Shown here in pieces: positions 1 to 6,787 of a stretch of 16,831 nt of DNA. A model generated the notes under the pieces. That model ran no database searches, had not been told where the DNA came from, and saw nothing but the letters and a program-made list of their open reading frames with translations. The position numbers were made by a program, and so were the translations under genes. Every line of letters starts with the position of its first letter. The stretch's first letter is position 1. This stretch comes from Desulfobacteraceae bacterium (lineage in GTDB: Bacteria > Desulfobacterota > DSM-4660 > Desulfatiglandales > Desulfatiglandaceae): NCBI GenBank assembly GCA_030642205.1, contig DAOWOF010000023.1, positions 1 through 16,831 on the forward strand, in the 5' to 3' direction.

Positions 1-1
1 A

Positions 2-397
2 GCAGGGCAATGTCATAAGGCCATAACTGTTTTAAAAAAAAGGCTTAAACAGAATAGTGGAGATAAAACAGCCCTTTTATTTTTAGGCATTTCCTATGAA
101 GGCCTGGAGCAGTATGGAAAAGCTATCAAAATATATAAAAAGCTAGTATCATTAAAACCAGTAAAGAATATAATATTTTATCATCTGGGAATTTGCTATG
201 GTAAAGAGGAGCGCCTTGCCATGGCCCATTACTACTTTGGCATTTATTTCAAAAAAATTAATGAAATTGCCAAGGCCTGCTTTCATTTAAATCTCTCTGA
301 AAAGCTGGCCCAAAACGATAAGATTCTATTAAAGAAGATTATAGCAGTAAAAAACAATCTGACAATAAACAAAAAAGTTCCAAGAAAATTAAAATGA
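2..397 (+). CDS. TPR-repeat protein, C-terminal part (probable M48 metalloprotease, BepA-like)
   Basis: The reading frame is open from base 2 to a TGA at 395-397, giving 131 codons of a protein whose start lies outside the window. The visible part is helical with tetratricopeptide spacing. One TPR-like unit covers residues 20-50 (ALLFLG, then YGKAIKIYKKLVSLKP). A second covers about 55-85 (FYHLGICYG, then LAMAHYYFGIYFKK). The tail is Lys-rich and ends PRKLK. The LAMAHYYFGIYFK segment resembles the C-terminal TPR region of M48 (BepA/YfgC-like) periplasmic proteases of Desulfobacterota. The HExxH zinc site that would prove this is outside the window, so the protease call is an inference and only the TPR character is seen. 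A 118-bp gap separates it from the mlaA-like gene; co-transcription is possible but not shown. It could also be another TPR scaffold protein. Confidence 0.6.
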   Translation, partial: AGQCHKAITVLKKRLKQNSGDKTALLFLGISYEGLEQYGKAIKIYKKLVSLKPVKNIIFYHLGICYGKEERLAMAHYYFGIYFKKINEIAKACFHLNLSEKLAQNDKILLKKIIAVKNNLTINKKVPRKLK

Positions 398-437
398 TCA
401 GACTATTGATAGCCAGTAATAAAACAACATAGTCTGA
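398..437 (+). repeat. 9-bp perfect inverted repeat after the TPR gene
   Basis: TCAGACTAT at 398-406 is the exact reverse complement of ATAGTCTGA at 429-437, with a 22-nt loop. It begins one base after the stop of the TPR gene. No T-tract follows, so it does not fit an intrinsic terminator well. It could protect a 3' end or be an operator for the following operon. Confidence 0.35.
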
Positions 438-515
438 ATCTGGTCTATAAATTAAATTTGTAGTTAATGCTGACTTAGGATCTGTCATTAAAAGCCCTTT
501 AATCAGGTTATGTAA

Positions 516-1364
516 ATGATCAACAAAATATTCTTTCTTTCAGAAAAGAAAAATATGCCAAGCAATCAGCCTAAATTCTTTTTTATAAATACCCTGGTAT
601 TTATAAATCTAGCCATACTTTTTTTGTGTATGATATCTAATGAAGCTCTTGCCATTGATCAGATAAATCAACCAGAATCAGATTCGACCTCCATCATGGC
701 TGAAGAGGATGATTTTGATGATGATTTTGATTTTGATGATGAATTTGATTCTTCTGTCATCAATGTGCCTGATCCTTTAAGTGGTTATAACAGACTTATG
801 ACCAAGATTAATGATAAACTCTATTCCTGGATAATAACACCAGGCGCCAGAGCTTACTCCTTTGTAGTTCCTGAACCGGGTCGTTTGGCCATAAGCCGCT
901 CTTTCAAAAATATTTTTTTCCCTGTCCGCCTGGTTAATAACCTTTTACAAATCAAAATAAAACGATCCGGGGTTGAATCTCTGCGTTTTTTGATTAACAG
1001 CACCATTGGGATACTTGGGTTCATGGATCCGGCCCGGGACTGGTTAGAACTTGAGGCTTATCCTGAAGATTTTGGCCAGACCTTGGGACATTATGGCATT
1101 GGAGCCGGATTTCACCTGGTGTTGCCAATCCTGGGACCTTCCAATCTAAGGGATACCATAGGCCTGGCCCCGGATTACTTTTTAAACCCAATCCATTATA
1201 TTGACAGCCAAACACTTGAGATAGGCCTTGAAAGCTATCAAAAGTTAAATAGCTCGTCTCTTTATATCGGCGAATATGAAGCACTGAAACAGGACTCCCT
1301 TGATTTTTATATTCTTCTAAGAGATAGCTACGAACAAAACCGAAAAATGAAAATCAGAGACTAA
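516..1364 (+). CDS. mlaA: MlaA/VacJ-family outer-membrane lipid-asymmetry protein
   Basis: MlaA proteins sit in the outer membrane and remove mislocalised phospholipids from its outer leaflet, handing them to periplasmic MlaC. The 282-aa product has a hydrophobic N-terminal segment (about residues 21-40) ending in EALA, a plausible signal peptidase I site at 46/47. An extreme acidic stretch follows at 63-78. The MlaA domain runs from VPDPLSGYNR (84-93) onward, with PVRLVNNLLQ, FLINSTIGILGFMDPA and the DFGQTLGHYGIGAGFHLVLPILGPS signature. No lipobox is visible: Cys38 is preceded by LFL, which does not fit the consensus, although E. coli MlaA is a lipoprotein. An ATG at 555 would give a shorter N-region, but only the start at 516 has an AGG (505-507) at suitable spacing. 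An ATG-TAA start-stop pair (510-515) lies directly before the start. The mlaC-like gene follows after 3 nt. Family assignment is strong; lack of lipidation is inferred. Confidence 0.88.
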   Translation: MINKIFFLSEKKNMPSNQPKFFFINTLVFINLAILFLCMISNEALAIDQINQPESDSTSIMAEEDDFDDDFDFDDEFDSSVINVPDPLSGYNRLMTKINDKLYSWIITPGARAYSFVVPEPGRLAISRSFKNIFFPVRLVNNLLQIKIKRSGVESLRFLINSTIGILGFMDPARDWLELEAYPEDFGQTLGHYGIGAGFHLVLPILGPSNLRDTIGLAPDYFLNPIHYIDSQTLEIGLESYQKLNSSSLYIGEYEALKQDSLDFYILLRDSYEQNRKMKIRD

Positions 1365-1367
1365 CTT

Positions 1368-1949
1368 ATGAAAAAACTTTTTTTAATCATTCTAGGAATT
1401 ATGCTTTTAAGCCAGACTGCCCTGGCAAACGATAAAAAAGAGGTAGAGGACTTAATAAAAAACACCTTTGATCATGTCCTGGATATCCTGCAGAAAAAGG
1501 ATCTTTTACAGGAAGATAAAAATTGCAGGGTGATTGAGATCGTTACTCCTGTTTTTGCCTTTCCAAAAATGGCCAAGCTATCCCTTGGAAGAACACATTG
1601 GCTAAAACTAAACAAAGATCAAAAAGAAAAATTTACTTCCCTTTTTATCAAACGATTAAAGTCCTCATTCCTTGAAAAATTGAATCTTTATTCAAACGAA
1701 GCTATTATTTATAAGGATGCCCTCAAGATAAAGAAAAAGATCCATCTTCCAACAGAATTAATTTCAAAAGATAATAAAATACAGATGCTTTATAAACTAT
1801 ATAAATCAAAATCAGGCTGGAAGATATATGATATTGAGATCCAGGGCGTAAGCATTATATCCACTAATCGATCTCAATTTGACCAGATCCTGCAAAAAGG
1901 TACCTTCAAAGACCTGATTAATAAGCTTGAAAATACTGAAAGCGCTTGA
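1368..1949 (+). CDS. mlaC: MlaC/Ttg2D-family periplasmic lipid-binding protein
   Basis: MlaC-family (toluene tolerance Ttg2, also HpnM) proteins carry phospholipids or hopanoids across the periplasm between an outer-membrane MlaA-type protein and an inner-membrane transporter. The 193-aa product starts with a clean signal peptide: MKK, a hydrophobic core, and TALA with predicted cleavage after residue 20. The mature part has the family signature around VFAFPKMAKLSLGRTHW (about 62-78) followed by LNKDQKEKFTSLFIKRL. The C-terminal half contains the IYDIEIQGVSIISTNRSQF segment, matching the conserved W-x-(V/I)-x-D-(V/I) plus IxGVS region of the family. It lies 3 nt after mlaA, and its stop codon overlaps the TTG start of the RND gene in a TTGA arrangement, so the three genes are almost certainly one translationally coupled operon. 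The length is typical for the family. Confidence 0.87.
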   Translation: MKKLFLIILGIMLLSQTALANDKKEVEDLIKNTFDHVLDILQKKDLLQEDKNCRVIEIVTPVFAFPKMAKLSLGRTHWLKLNKDQKEKFTSLFIKRLKSSFLEKLNLYSNEAIIYKDALKIKKKIHLPTELISKDNKIQMLYKLYKSKSGWKIYDIEIQGVSIISTNRSQFDQILQKGTFKDLINKLENTESA

Positions 1950-4504
1950 GCTTACTCAACACAGAGCAAATTATGACCAAGGACTCTTCCCCCTTCGCAT
2001 TTTACGACAAGCTAATCCTAAAATGGCCGAAACTAGTCATTATACTCCTTTTAATAGTGATCTCCTTTTTGGGATATCATGCCAAAGATTTTAAGCTGGA
2101 TGCCTCGGCCGAAACGCTTGTCCTTGAAAATGACCGTGATCTCAAATACTCAAGGCTGATTTATTCCAGATATGGAGAACAGGATTTTCTATTTCTGACC
2201 TATACACCCAAAGAAGATCTTTTTTCTGATACAATCTTGAATAATTTAGCAAAATTGCGAGATGAATTAAGCCAACTTGATTTTGTTGACTCGGTTGTTT
2301 CAATTCTTGATGTTCCTTTATTGGAAAGCCCGCCAGTACCAATTAGTGAGTTATCAACTAATGTCCTTACACTTCAATCACCCACAGTTGATAAAAAGCT
2401 TGCCAGAATTGAATTCAAAAATAGTCCTCTTTATCAGGAACTTCTGATTAGCCCTGATCTTAAGACCACTGCCCTGCAAATCAATTTTCCCAATGATAAG
2501 ACCTATCAGGATCTTTTAAGACAACGAAACTCCTTTAGAGAAAAATTGTCCCAGGAGCCTCTTTCTGAAAAGGAAAAACAGTGCTATAAAAAAATAAGCC
2601 TGGATTTACAGGAACATATGAATCGTATGCAGGAGGCGCTTCACCGAGATATCATGACTATCCGAAAAATAATGGATAAATACCGTCAGGATGCGGATCT
2701 CTTTCTGGGTGGAGTAAGTATGATAGCAAATGACATGGTCAACTTTATAAAAAATGATCTTCGCAATTTTGGGATGGGAGTTCTTTTTTTTCTGATTTTG
2801 GCGCTGTGGATTATCTTTAAGAAAAAACGATGGGTATTCCTGCCTATTCTCTCCTGTGCCTTTTCAACAATCTCCATGATGGGGCTTTTGGGATTATTTA
2901 ATTGGGAAGTTACTGTTATTTCATCCAATTTTATTTCCCTCCAGATTATTCTTACCATGGCTGTCACAATCCATCTGATCGTGCGTTACAGGGAACTTGC
3001 TTCAGAGGATCCTGATCTTGACCAGGAAACATTAATCAAAAATACTATCCACCTGATGTTTAAACCTTGTTTATATGCCGCGTTGACAACTATGGCAGGT
3101 TTTGCTTCCCTGCTTCTTTGCAACATCCTTCCGGTAATAACCTTTGGCTGGATGATGATCTCAGGAATTATTGTTTCTCTTATATTGACCTTCCTCCTGT
3201 TTCCCTCGGTGTTGATGTTGCTGCCTAAAGAAACAATCAAGAGAAAAAAGATATCTTCAAACCTGGCCTTGACCCCTATTCTGGCTAAATTTACAGAAGC
3301 CCATGGCAATTTGATCATGGTTCTCAGCACTATAATACTCATTATCAGCATAATAGGCATTTCACGCCTGAAGGTGGAAAACTGCTTTATTGATTATTTT
3401 AAAAAAACAACAGAAATTTATCAGGGGATGAAAGTCATTGATCAGACATTGGGGGGGACTACGCCCCTGGATGTAATTATAGATCTACCTGTTGCTCCCC
3501 TTTCTAAACCGGTAGAGCTAACCACTGATATTTCTGATGATGAAGACGATTTTGATGAATTTGATGAATTTAAAGAGATAGAAAATGATGACAAATACTG
3601 GTTTACTTCAGACAAGATGACTCAGGCGCTAAAGATCCATGACTATCTTGATGGCCTTAAAGAAACAGGAAAGGTTCTATCTCTGGGGACTATTTTAAAA
3701 ATTGCGTATAAATTCAATGATGGCAAGCCATTAGACAATTTCAAGTTGGCTTTGCTTTACAGCGAATTACCGGATCAATTCAGAAAAATGATACTAAGCC
3801 CCTATGTGTCAATACCAGATAATCAGCTGCGTTTCGCAATCCGGATCAGAGATTCAGACAAAACTCTTCAACGAAATGCCCTGATAAAAAAAATCAAGAA
3901 AGATATAACAGGCAAGCTCGGTTTTAAAGAGGATCAAGTCCATTTATCAGGCATGCTGGTGTTGTATAATAACATGTTACAAAGCCTCTTTGATTCCCAG
4001 ATACTTACCCTTGGAATAGTCCTGCTGGCCCTCTTTGGTATGTTTCTGATCCTGTTCAGATCAGTAAAGATTGCCTTGATTGCTATCTTTCCAAATTTTC
4101 TGGCAACCGGTGCGGTACTGGGCATCATGGGATGGCTTAATATTCCACTCGATATGATGACCATAACAATTGCTTCTATAAGTGTTGGGATAGCAGTTGA
4201 TGATACTATCCACTATATTCATAGATTTAAAACTGAATTAAAGATAAATAATAATTACATCAAAACAGTTTACGTATGCCATAACAGTATCGGTTATGCC
4301 ATGTATTATACATCTCTTGCGATTGTAATGGGTTTCTCAATTCTTGTGCTTTCCAATTTTATACCCACGATCTATTTTGGCATTTTTACAAGCCTGGCAA
4401 TGCTGATTGCCTTGCTGGCCGCCCTGACCCTTTTACCTCAGCTTTTGATCTTCTTTAAACCCCTGAAAACCAGGGACATCTTAACGTGTCGAAAAGACCC
4501 TTAA
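1946..4504 (+). CDS. RND/MMPL-superfamily lipid transporter (HpnN-like)
   Basis: The 852-aa inner-membrane protein has the duplicated RND/MMPL layout. TM1 is at about 29-45, a first periplasmic domain follows, then TM2-6 (about 274-427). TM7 (456-476) leads to a second periplasmic domain, then TM8-12 (683-834). TM10 carries the proton-relay-like signature VGIAVDDTIHYIHRF with Asp752 and Asp753. The equivalent place in the first half reads TMAVTIHLIVRYREL and has no acidic pair. Its companions, an MlaA-like and an MlaC-like protein, point to lipid or hopanoid movement between the membranes, as proposed for HpnN; the substrate is not shown. The second periplasmic domain holds an acidic D/E/F stretch (531-542) like that in the MlaA-like protein. 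The TTG start at 1946 overlaps the mlaC stop. ATG 1973 is an alternative with no better ribosome site. Its last 24 bp overlap the convergent DUF1329 gene. Confidence 0.85.
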   Translation: MSLLNTEQIMTKDSSPFAFYDKLILKWPKLVIILLLIVISFLGYHAKDFKLDASAETLVLENDRDLKYSRLIYSRYGEQDFLFLTYTPKEDLFSDTILNNLAKLRDELSQLDFVDSVVSILDVPLLESPPVPISELSTNVLTLQSPTVDKKLARIEFKNSPLYQELLISPDLKTTALQINFPNDKTYQDLLRQRNSFREKLSQEPLSEKEKQCYKKISLDLQEHMNRMQEALHRDIMTIRKIMDKYRQDADLFLGGVSMIANDMVNFIKNDLRNFGMGVLFFLILALWIIFKKKRWVFLPILSCAFSTISMMGLLGLFNWEVTVISSNFISLQIILTMAVTIHLIVRYRELASEDPDLDQETLIKNTIHLMFKPCLYAALTTMAGFASLLLCNILPVITFGWMMISGIIVSLILTFLLFPSVLMLLPKETIKRKKISSNLALTPILAKFTEAHGNLIMVLSTIILIISIIGISRLKVENCFIDYFKKTTEIYQGMKVIDQTLGGTTPLDVIIDLPVAPLSKPVELTTDISDDEDDFDEFDEFKEIENDDKYWFTSDKMTQALKIHDYLDGLKETGKVLSLGTILKIAYKFNDGKPLDNFKLALLYSELPDQFRKMILSPYVSIPDNQLRFAIRIRDSDKTLQRNALIKKIKKDITGKLGFKEDQVHLSGMLVLYNNMLQSLFDSQILTLGIVLLALFGMFLILFRSVKIALIAIFPNFLATGAVLGIMGWLNIPLDMMTITIASISVGIAVDDTIHYIHRFKTELKINNNYIKTVYVCHNSIGYAMYYTSLAIVMGFSILVLSNFIPTIYFGIFTSLAMLIALLAALTLLPQLLIFFKPLKTRDILTCRKDP

Positions 4505-5821
4505 TACTTTATCAAGGGCAAGGTCTTCCACTGCATAGCCCATACCGCCAGAATAGGAAAAAAGAAGCTGGGTTGAGTGACCTGAGAGAACATCACGGGC
4601 AAATTGATCATAAACTGTGTAAAACCAATTTTTATCCCTGCTACTTGTAATCAGTTGAATTAGCCAATCCTGGCCTTTCATATTACAGGCAATAGAATAA
4701 TTGGCAGAAAAAAGATCAGGATCCAGGTACAAAATAATATCTGACATATTCTTCGGTTTTTTATAACTGGCCTTTATAACGTAACAATTTCTTCTCTGAT
4801 AGTATTGATCCACACCATTTAATGAGCTCGATGGATTATAATAACAATGACTATGCGCAACTACAGGGATCAATAATTCCTTCCGACCCATATAGGTCCA
4901 ATTAAAATGGGTCACATTCCCTGAAAACCCGCCAATAGTATCCAATGTCCAGTCAGATCCTGATCTGGTCTTGTTTTGTCTTTGGGTGGAAGATACTCGC
5001 CGCAATCTCCTTTGCTTAGGCAGATAGACCATAAGATCATCGCTTTTATCCGGATTATCAAAACGGGAACAGATAGGGATAACTCCACGCATCTTATATG
5101 GAGAGACATAAGGATTACAAAATATAAACTCTATTTTTTTTGGGTTTGGCTTGTAGAGTCCATCAACAGTATACTTATCCGGCCTGACCCTGCCATTCAT
5201 CTGGATACGCATATTGACTGATAAAAATTTTTCACCATTTTTTTTGCGGTCCCTCGTAATGGTTGCCATTCTCAATTGGCGATCATTATCCTGATATTTT
5301 TTTATAAAATTCCATGCCAGTTTAAGGGCAATTCGGGGATCATCATCCTTTAATTCCAAAAAAGGAATACCGTAATTATAGTTTCTTAGCCAGCCTTTTT
5401 CATCCAGATATACGGTACCTGCATTTTTTCTGGATTGCTCCATGTATTTGCCCCAAAGAGGGCCTCTTGGTTTTACCGTATCCCACAAAGTCTCATTGAT
5501 TCTAAATGTCCCCCATTCCCTGGTCTGAGCCAATATTTTGTAATGAGGTTCAGGCAATAGATCCTTTATTTCTTGCATCGGCCTTGCCCTGAAACCCCAT
5601 GAATTGACTATCTTTTGATTTTCAGTCAGCTCATTATAACCACCCCTTGGAGCCTCACACATAAAATGGCCTTGATTCCATCCCTGAATCGCACGAGCAA
5701 TATCTTTATCAACCATCCAATTGGGGTCTTTTGGTAAATCTGGTACAGCAAAAACGCCTTCATTATAAACGGTTAAACAGATAAAAAGACACAAAAAAAG
5801 CAATACAAGTTTTCTTTTCAT
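4481..5821 (-). CDS. DUF1329-family envelope protein (LolA/LolB-like fold expected)
   Basis: The 446-aa product begins with a signal peptide: MKRK, a hydrophobic core rich in Leu, Phe and Cys, and cleavage probably after GVFA at residue 25. It is then a single long DUF1329 domain to the C-terminus, with many Tyr/Trp/Arg, for example NPYVSPYKMRG, DDLMVYLPKQRRLRRVSSTQR and the DWTLDTIGGFSGN region. The family has no settled biochemical role. Its members are related to lipoprotein-sorting and lipid-binding folds, and they are often encoded near RND/MMPL exporters and DUF1302 porin-like proteins. That fits the convergent RND gene here, although no DUF1302 gene is visible. I place the start at 5821 because GGGGGGGAAAGGGAGA directly precedes it; the ATG at 5839 has no ribosome binding site and adds six residues. 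The seven-G run sits between the two candidate starts. Confidence 0.82.
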   Translation of the reverse strand: MKRKLVLLFLCLFICLTVYNEGVFAVPDLPKDPNWMVDKDIARAIQGWNQGHFMCEAPRGGYNELTENQKIVNSWGFRARPMQEIKDLLPEPHYKILAQTREWGTFRINETLWDTVKPRGPLWGKYMEQSRKNAGTVYLDEKGWLRNYNYGIPFLELKDDDPRIALKLAWNFIKKYQDNDRQLRMATITRDRKKNGEKFLSVNMRIQMNGRVRPDKYTVDGLYKPNPKKIEFIFCNPYVSPYKMRGVIPICSRFDNPDKSDDLMVYLPKQRRLRRVSSTQRQNKTRSGSDWTLDTIGGFSGNVTHFNWTYMGRKELLIPVVAHSHCYYNPSSSLNGVDQYYQRRNCYVIKASYKKPKNMSDIILYLDPDLFSANYSIACNMKGQDWLIQLITSSRDKNWFYTVYDQFARDVLSGHSTQLLFSYSGGMGYAVEDLALDKVLRVFSTR

Positions 5822-5839
5822 TCTCCCTTTCCCCCCCAT

Positions 5840-6117
5840 ATATTTTAAGTATTTTTTGTTAGGTTAGTTGGTTAAGGGCCTCGAAACAAAACTTCCAGGC
5901 TTGTAATAAGCTATATAATTATATTATGCCAGGATTTGAATAAGATAGAGGATGGACGTATGATATTTTAGATAAAAAGAGATGAGTTAATTAAGCTAAA
6001 TTTTTAAAAACTATCTGCAAAAAATTATTTCATATCTTTTTAATCGCAAGTACGTAAATTCTGACAGGCTAAAGTACTCATCGAAATTATTTTTATAATA
6101 TCAAAAAAGGAGTATAT
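5840..6117. other. AT-rich intergenic stretch upstream of the DUF1329 gene
   Basis: No convincing gene is visible in either direction. It presumably holds the promoter of the leftward DUF1329 gene, but I could not identify a -35/-10 pair with proper spacing. A 12-bp AT palindrome (ATATAATTATAT, 5913-5924) lies about 90 bp upstream of the DUF1329 start and contains an ATTATA that reads TATAAT on the minus strand. The right end carries AAGGAG at 6107-6112, the ribosome site of the small ORF that follows. Confidence 0.4.
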
Positions 6118-6267
6118 ATGTCAACCCAATTCACAGATACCCGGGTATTTGATATAAGAGATTGCACACTACAGACTGCATATATTAAAACCATCTAATC
6201 ACCATATATGGGTACATTAGACGCAAAAATACCTTATATCGAATATCCGGATTGATAGATTCATAAA
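6118..6267 (+). pseudogene. Probable remnant of a DUF5752-like gene (26-codon ORF plus in-frame debris)
   Basis: A good AAGGAG (6107-6112) is followed after 5 nt by an ATG opening a 26-codon ORF that ends at TAA 6196-6198. Its product starts MSTQFTDTRVFDIRDCTLQT. The TRVFDIRDCTL part resembles the N-terminus of DUF5752 proteins, which typically begin with an (F/V)-x-(V/I)-(R/K)-DC-(T/A)-L stretch. Past the stop, the same frame continues with YMGTLDAKIPYIEYPD (from about 6202), two stops (6253-6258) and IHK. This loosely matches the later HFWG, EYxNDFA and WIH landmarks of the family, with the intervening helix missing. I read this as a decayed, internally deleted copy. The alternative is a genuine 26-aa peptide expressed from an intact ribosome site. 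The family match is from memory and is tentative. Confidence 0.4.
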
Positions 6268-6282
6268 AAACCATCAACATAA

Positions 6283-6314
6283 CAGGGAGATGGTTTACGT
6301 GCGGCATCTCCCTG
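6283..6314. repeat. 10-bp perfect inverted repeat (structured block, part 1)
   Basis: CAGGGAGATG at 6283-6292 is exactly complementary to CATCTCCCTG at 6305-6314, leaving a 12-nt loop. It is the first of three consecutive hairpins between the DUF5752-like remnant and the tRNA promoter. No T-tract follows, so it is unlikely to be an intrinsic terminator. Confidence 0.5.
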
Positions 6315-6332
6315 CTGGCAAGATTCCCCGAT

Positions 6333-6374
6333 CTCCAGCTAGTCAAGCTTGCTGCTAAGCTTACAGCCTGGGAG
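6333..6374. repeat. Two-tier hairpin (structured block, part 2)
   Basis: The outer arms CTCCAGCT (6333-6340) and AGCCTGGGAG (6365-6374) pair with two single-base bulges. The inner AAGCTT (6345-6350) pairs with AAGCTT (6357-6362) around a GCTGCT loop. Each hexamer is also self-complementary. The function is unknown. Confidence 0.4.
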
Positions 6375-6390
6375 TGAAATTATTTGAATC

Positions 6391-6423
6391 CAGTTTAAAA
6401 GGTACGAAGCGACTTTTAAACTG
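6391..6423. repeat. 11-bp perfect inverted repeat (structured block, part 3)
   Basis: CAGTTTAAAAG at 6391-6401 is exactly complementary to CTTTTAAACTG at 6413-6423 around an 11-nt loop. It ends about 30 bp upstream of the -35 box of the tRNA promoter. It could be an operator, a REP-like element or the terminal stem of a small RNA; no T-tract follows on either strand. Confidence 0.5.
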
Positions 6424-6453
6424 ATTATCAAAAGATAAAAACCCAAATAAATC

Positions 6454-6481
6454 TTGACTGTTTTGGATATTTCAATATAAT
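6454..6481 (+). promoter_or_regulatory. Sigma-70 promoter of tRNA-Gly and possibly the rimP operon
   Basis: TTGACT (6454-6459) and TATAAT (6476-6481) are separated by 16 bp. This is five of six matches at -35 and a perfect -10. An A-rich segment lies just upstream. The expected transcription start is near 6488, six bases before the mature tRNA 5' end, so the transcript would have a very short 5' leader. It is the strongest promoter-like sequence in the window. Confidence 0.85.
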
Positions 6482-6493
6482 GCTTTAAATAAA

Positions 6494-6570
6494 GCGGGCA
6501 TAGCTCAGTTTGGTAGAGTACAAGCTTCCCAAGCTTGGTGTCGCGGGTTCGACCCCCGTTGCCCGCTCCA
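6494..6570 (+). tRNA. tRNA-Gly(CCC)
   Basis: A full cloverleaf of 77 nt with the CCA encoded (6568-6570). The acceptor stem is GCGGGCA (6494-6500) paired with TGCCCGC. The D arm begins GCTC and contains GG in its loop. The anticodon stem is CAAGC/GCTTG with loop TTCCCAA, giving anticodon CCC at 6528-6530, which reads the Gly codon GGG. The T arm is GCGGG, TTCGACC, CCCGT, closed by one G-T wobble. A tRNA just upstream of rimP-nusA-infB resembles the metY position in E. coli, but here it is a glycine elongator tRNA and not initiator tRNA-Met. Confidence 0.95.
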
Positions 6571-6739
6571 AAATGTTTGGACTTTACTTAAATATCGTAA
6601 TTAGTACTTACCCCTTTTTGAGGTGCTTTATCAGTTATTAACTGATTAAATAACTTCGAATTGCGGACTTAGTCTTGATTTTCTATTTGCTATATATCTT
6701 TATATCCTTAAATACATTTAACTTCAGGATGAAAGTATA

Positions 6740-6767
6740 AAGCGGGGCTAAAGTCCCGCTTTTTTTA
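6740..6767 (+). terminator. Intrinsic terminator between tRNA-Gly and rimP
   Basis: AAGCGGGGC (6740-6748) pairs with GTCCCGCTT (6753-6761) around a TAAA loop: nine pairs, one of them G-T. The hairpin runs straight into seven T residues. It lies 170 nt after the tRNA and only about 20 nt before the rimP start. It can end the tRNA transcript, and if the tRNA promoter also feeds rimP it would act as an attenuator. Confidence 0.85.
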
Positions 6768-6787
6768 TTTTTGGGAGCCATCTGTAA

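Noticed and set aside
5924..5940. TGGCAT on the minus strand upstream of the DUF1329 gene as a sigma-54 promoter
   Set aside because: No GC element is present at the required -12 spacing.
6061..6099. CTGACA and TATAAT as a promoter for the small ORF at 6118
   Set aside because: The two boxes are 27 bp apart, far outside the functional range, and no better -35 is present.
6341..6364. AAGCTT-loop-AAGCTT hairpin resembling the anticodon arm of the nearby tRNA-Gly (AAGCTT CCC AAGCTT)
   Set aside because: The loop length differs and no D-arm, T-arm or acceptor stem surrounds it, so a second decayed tRNA is not supported.
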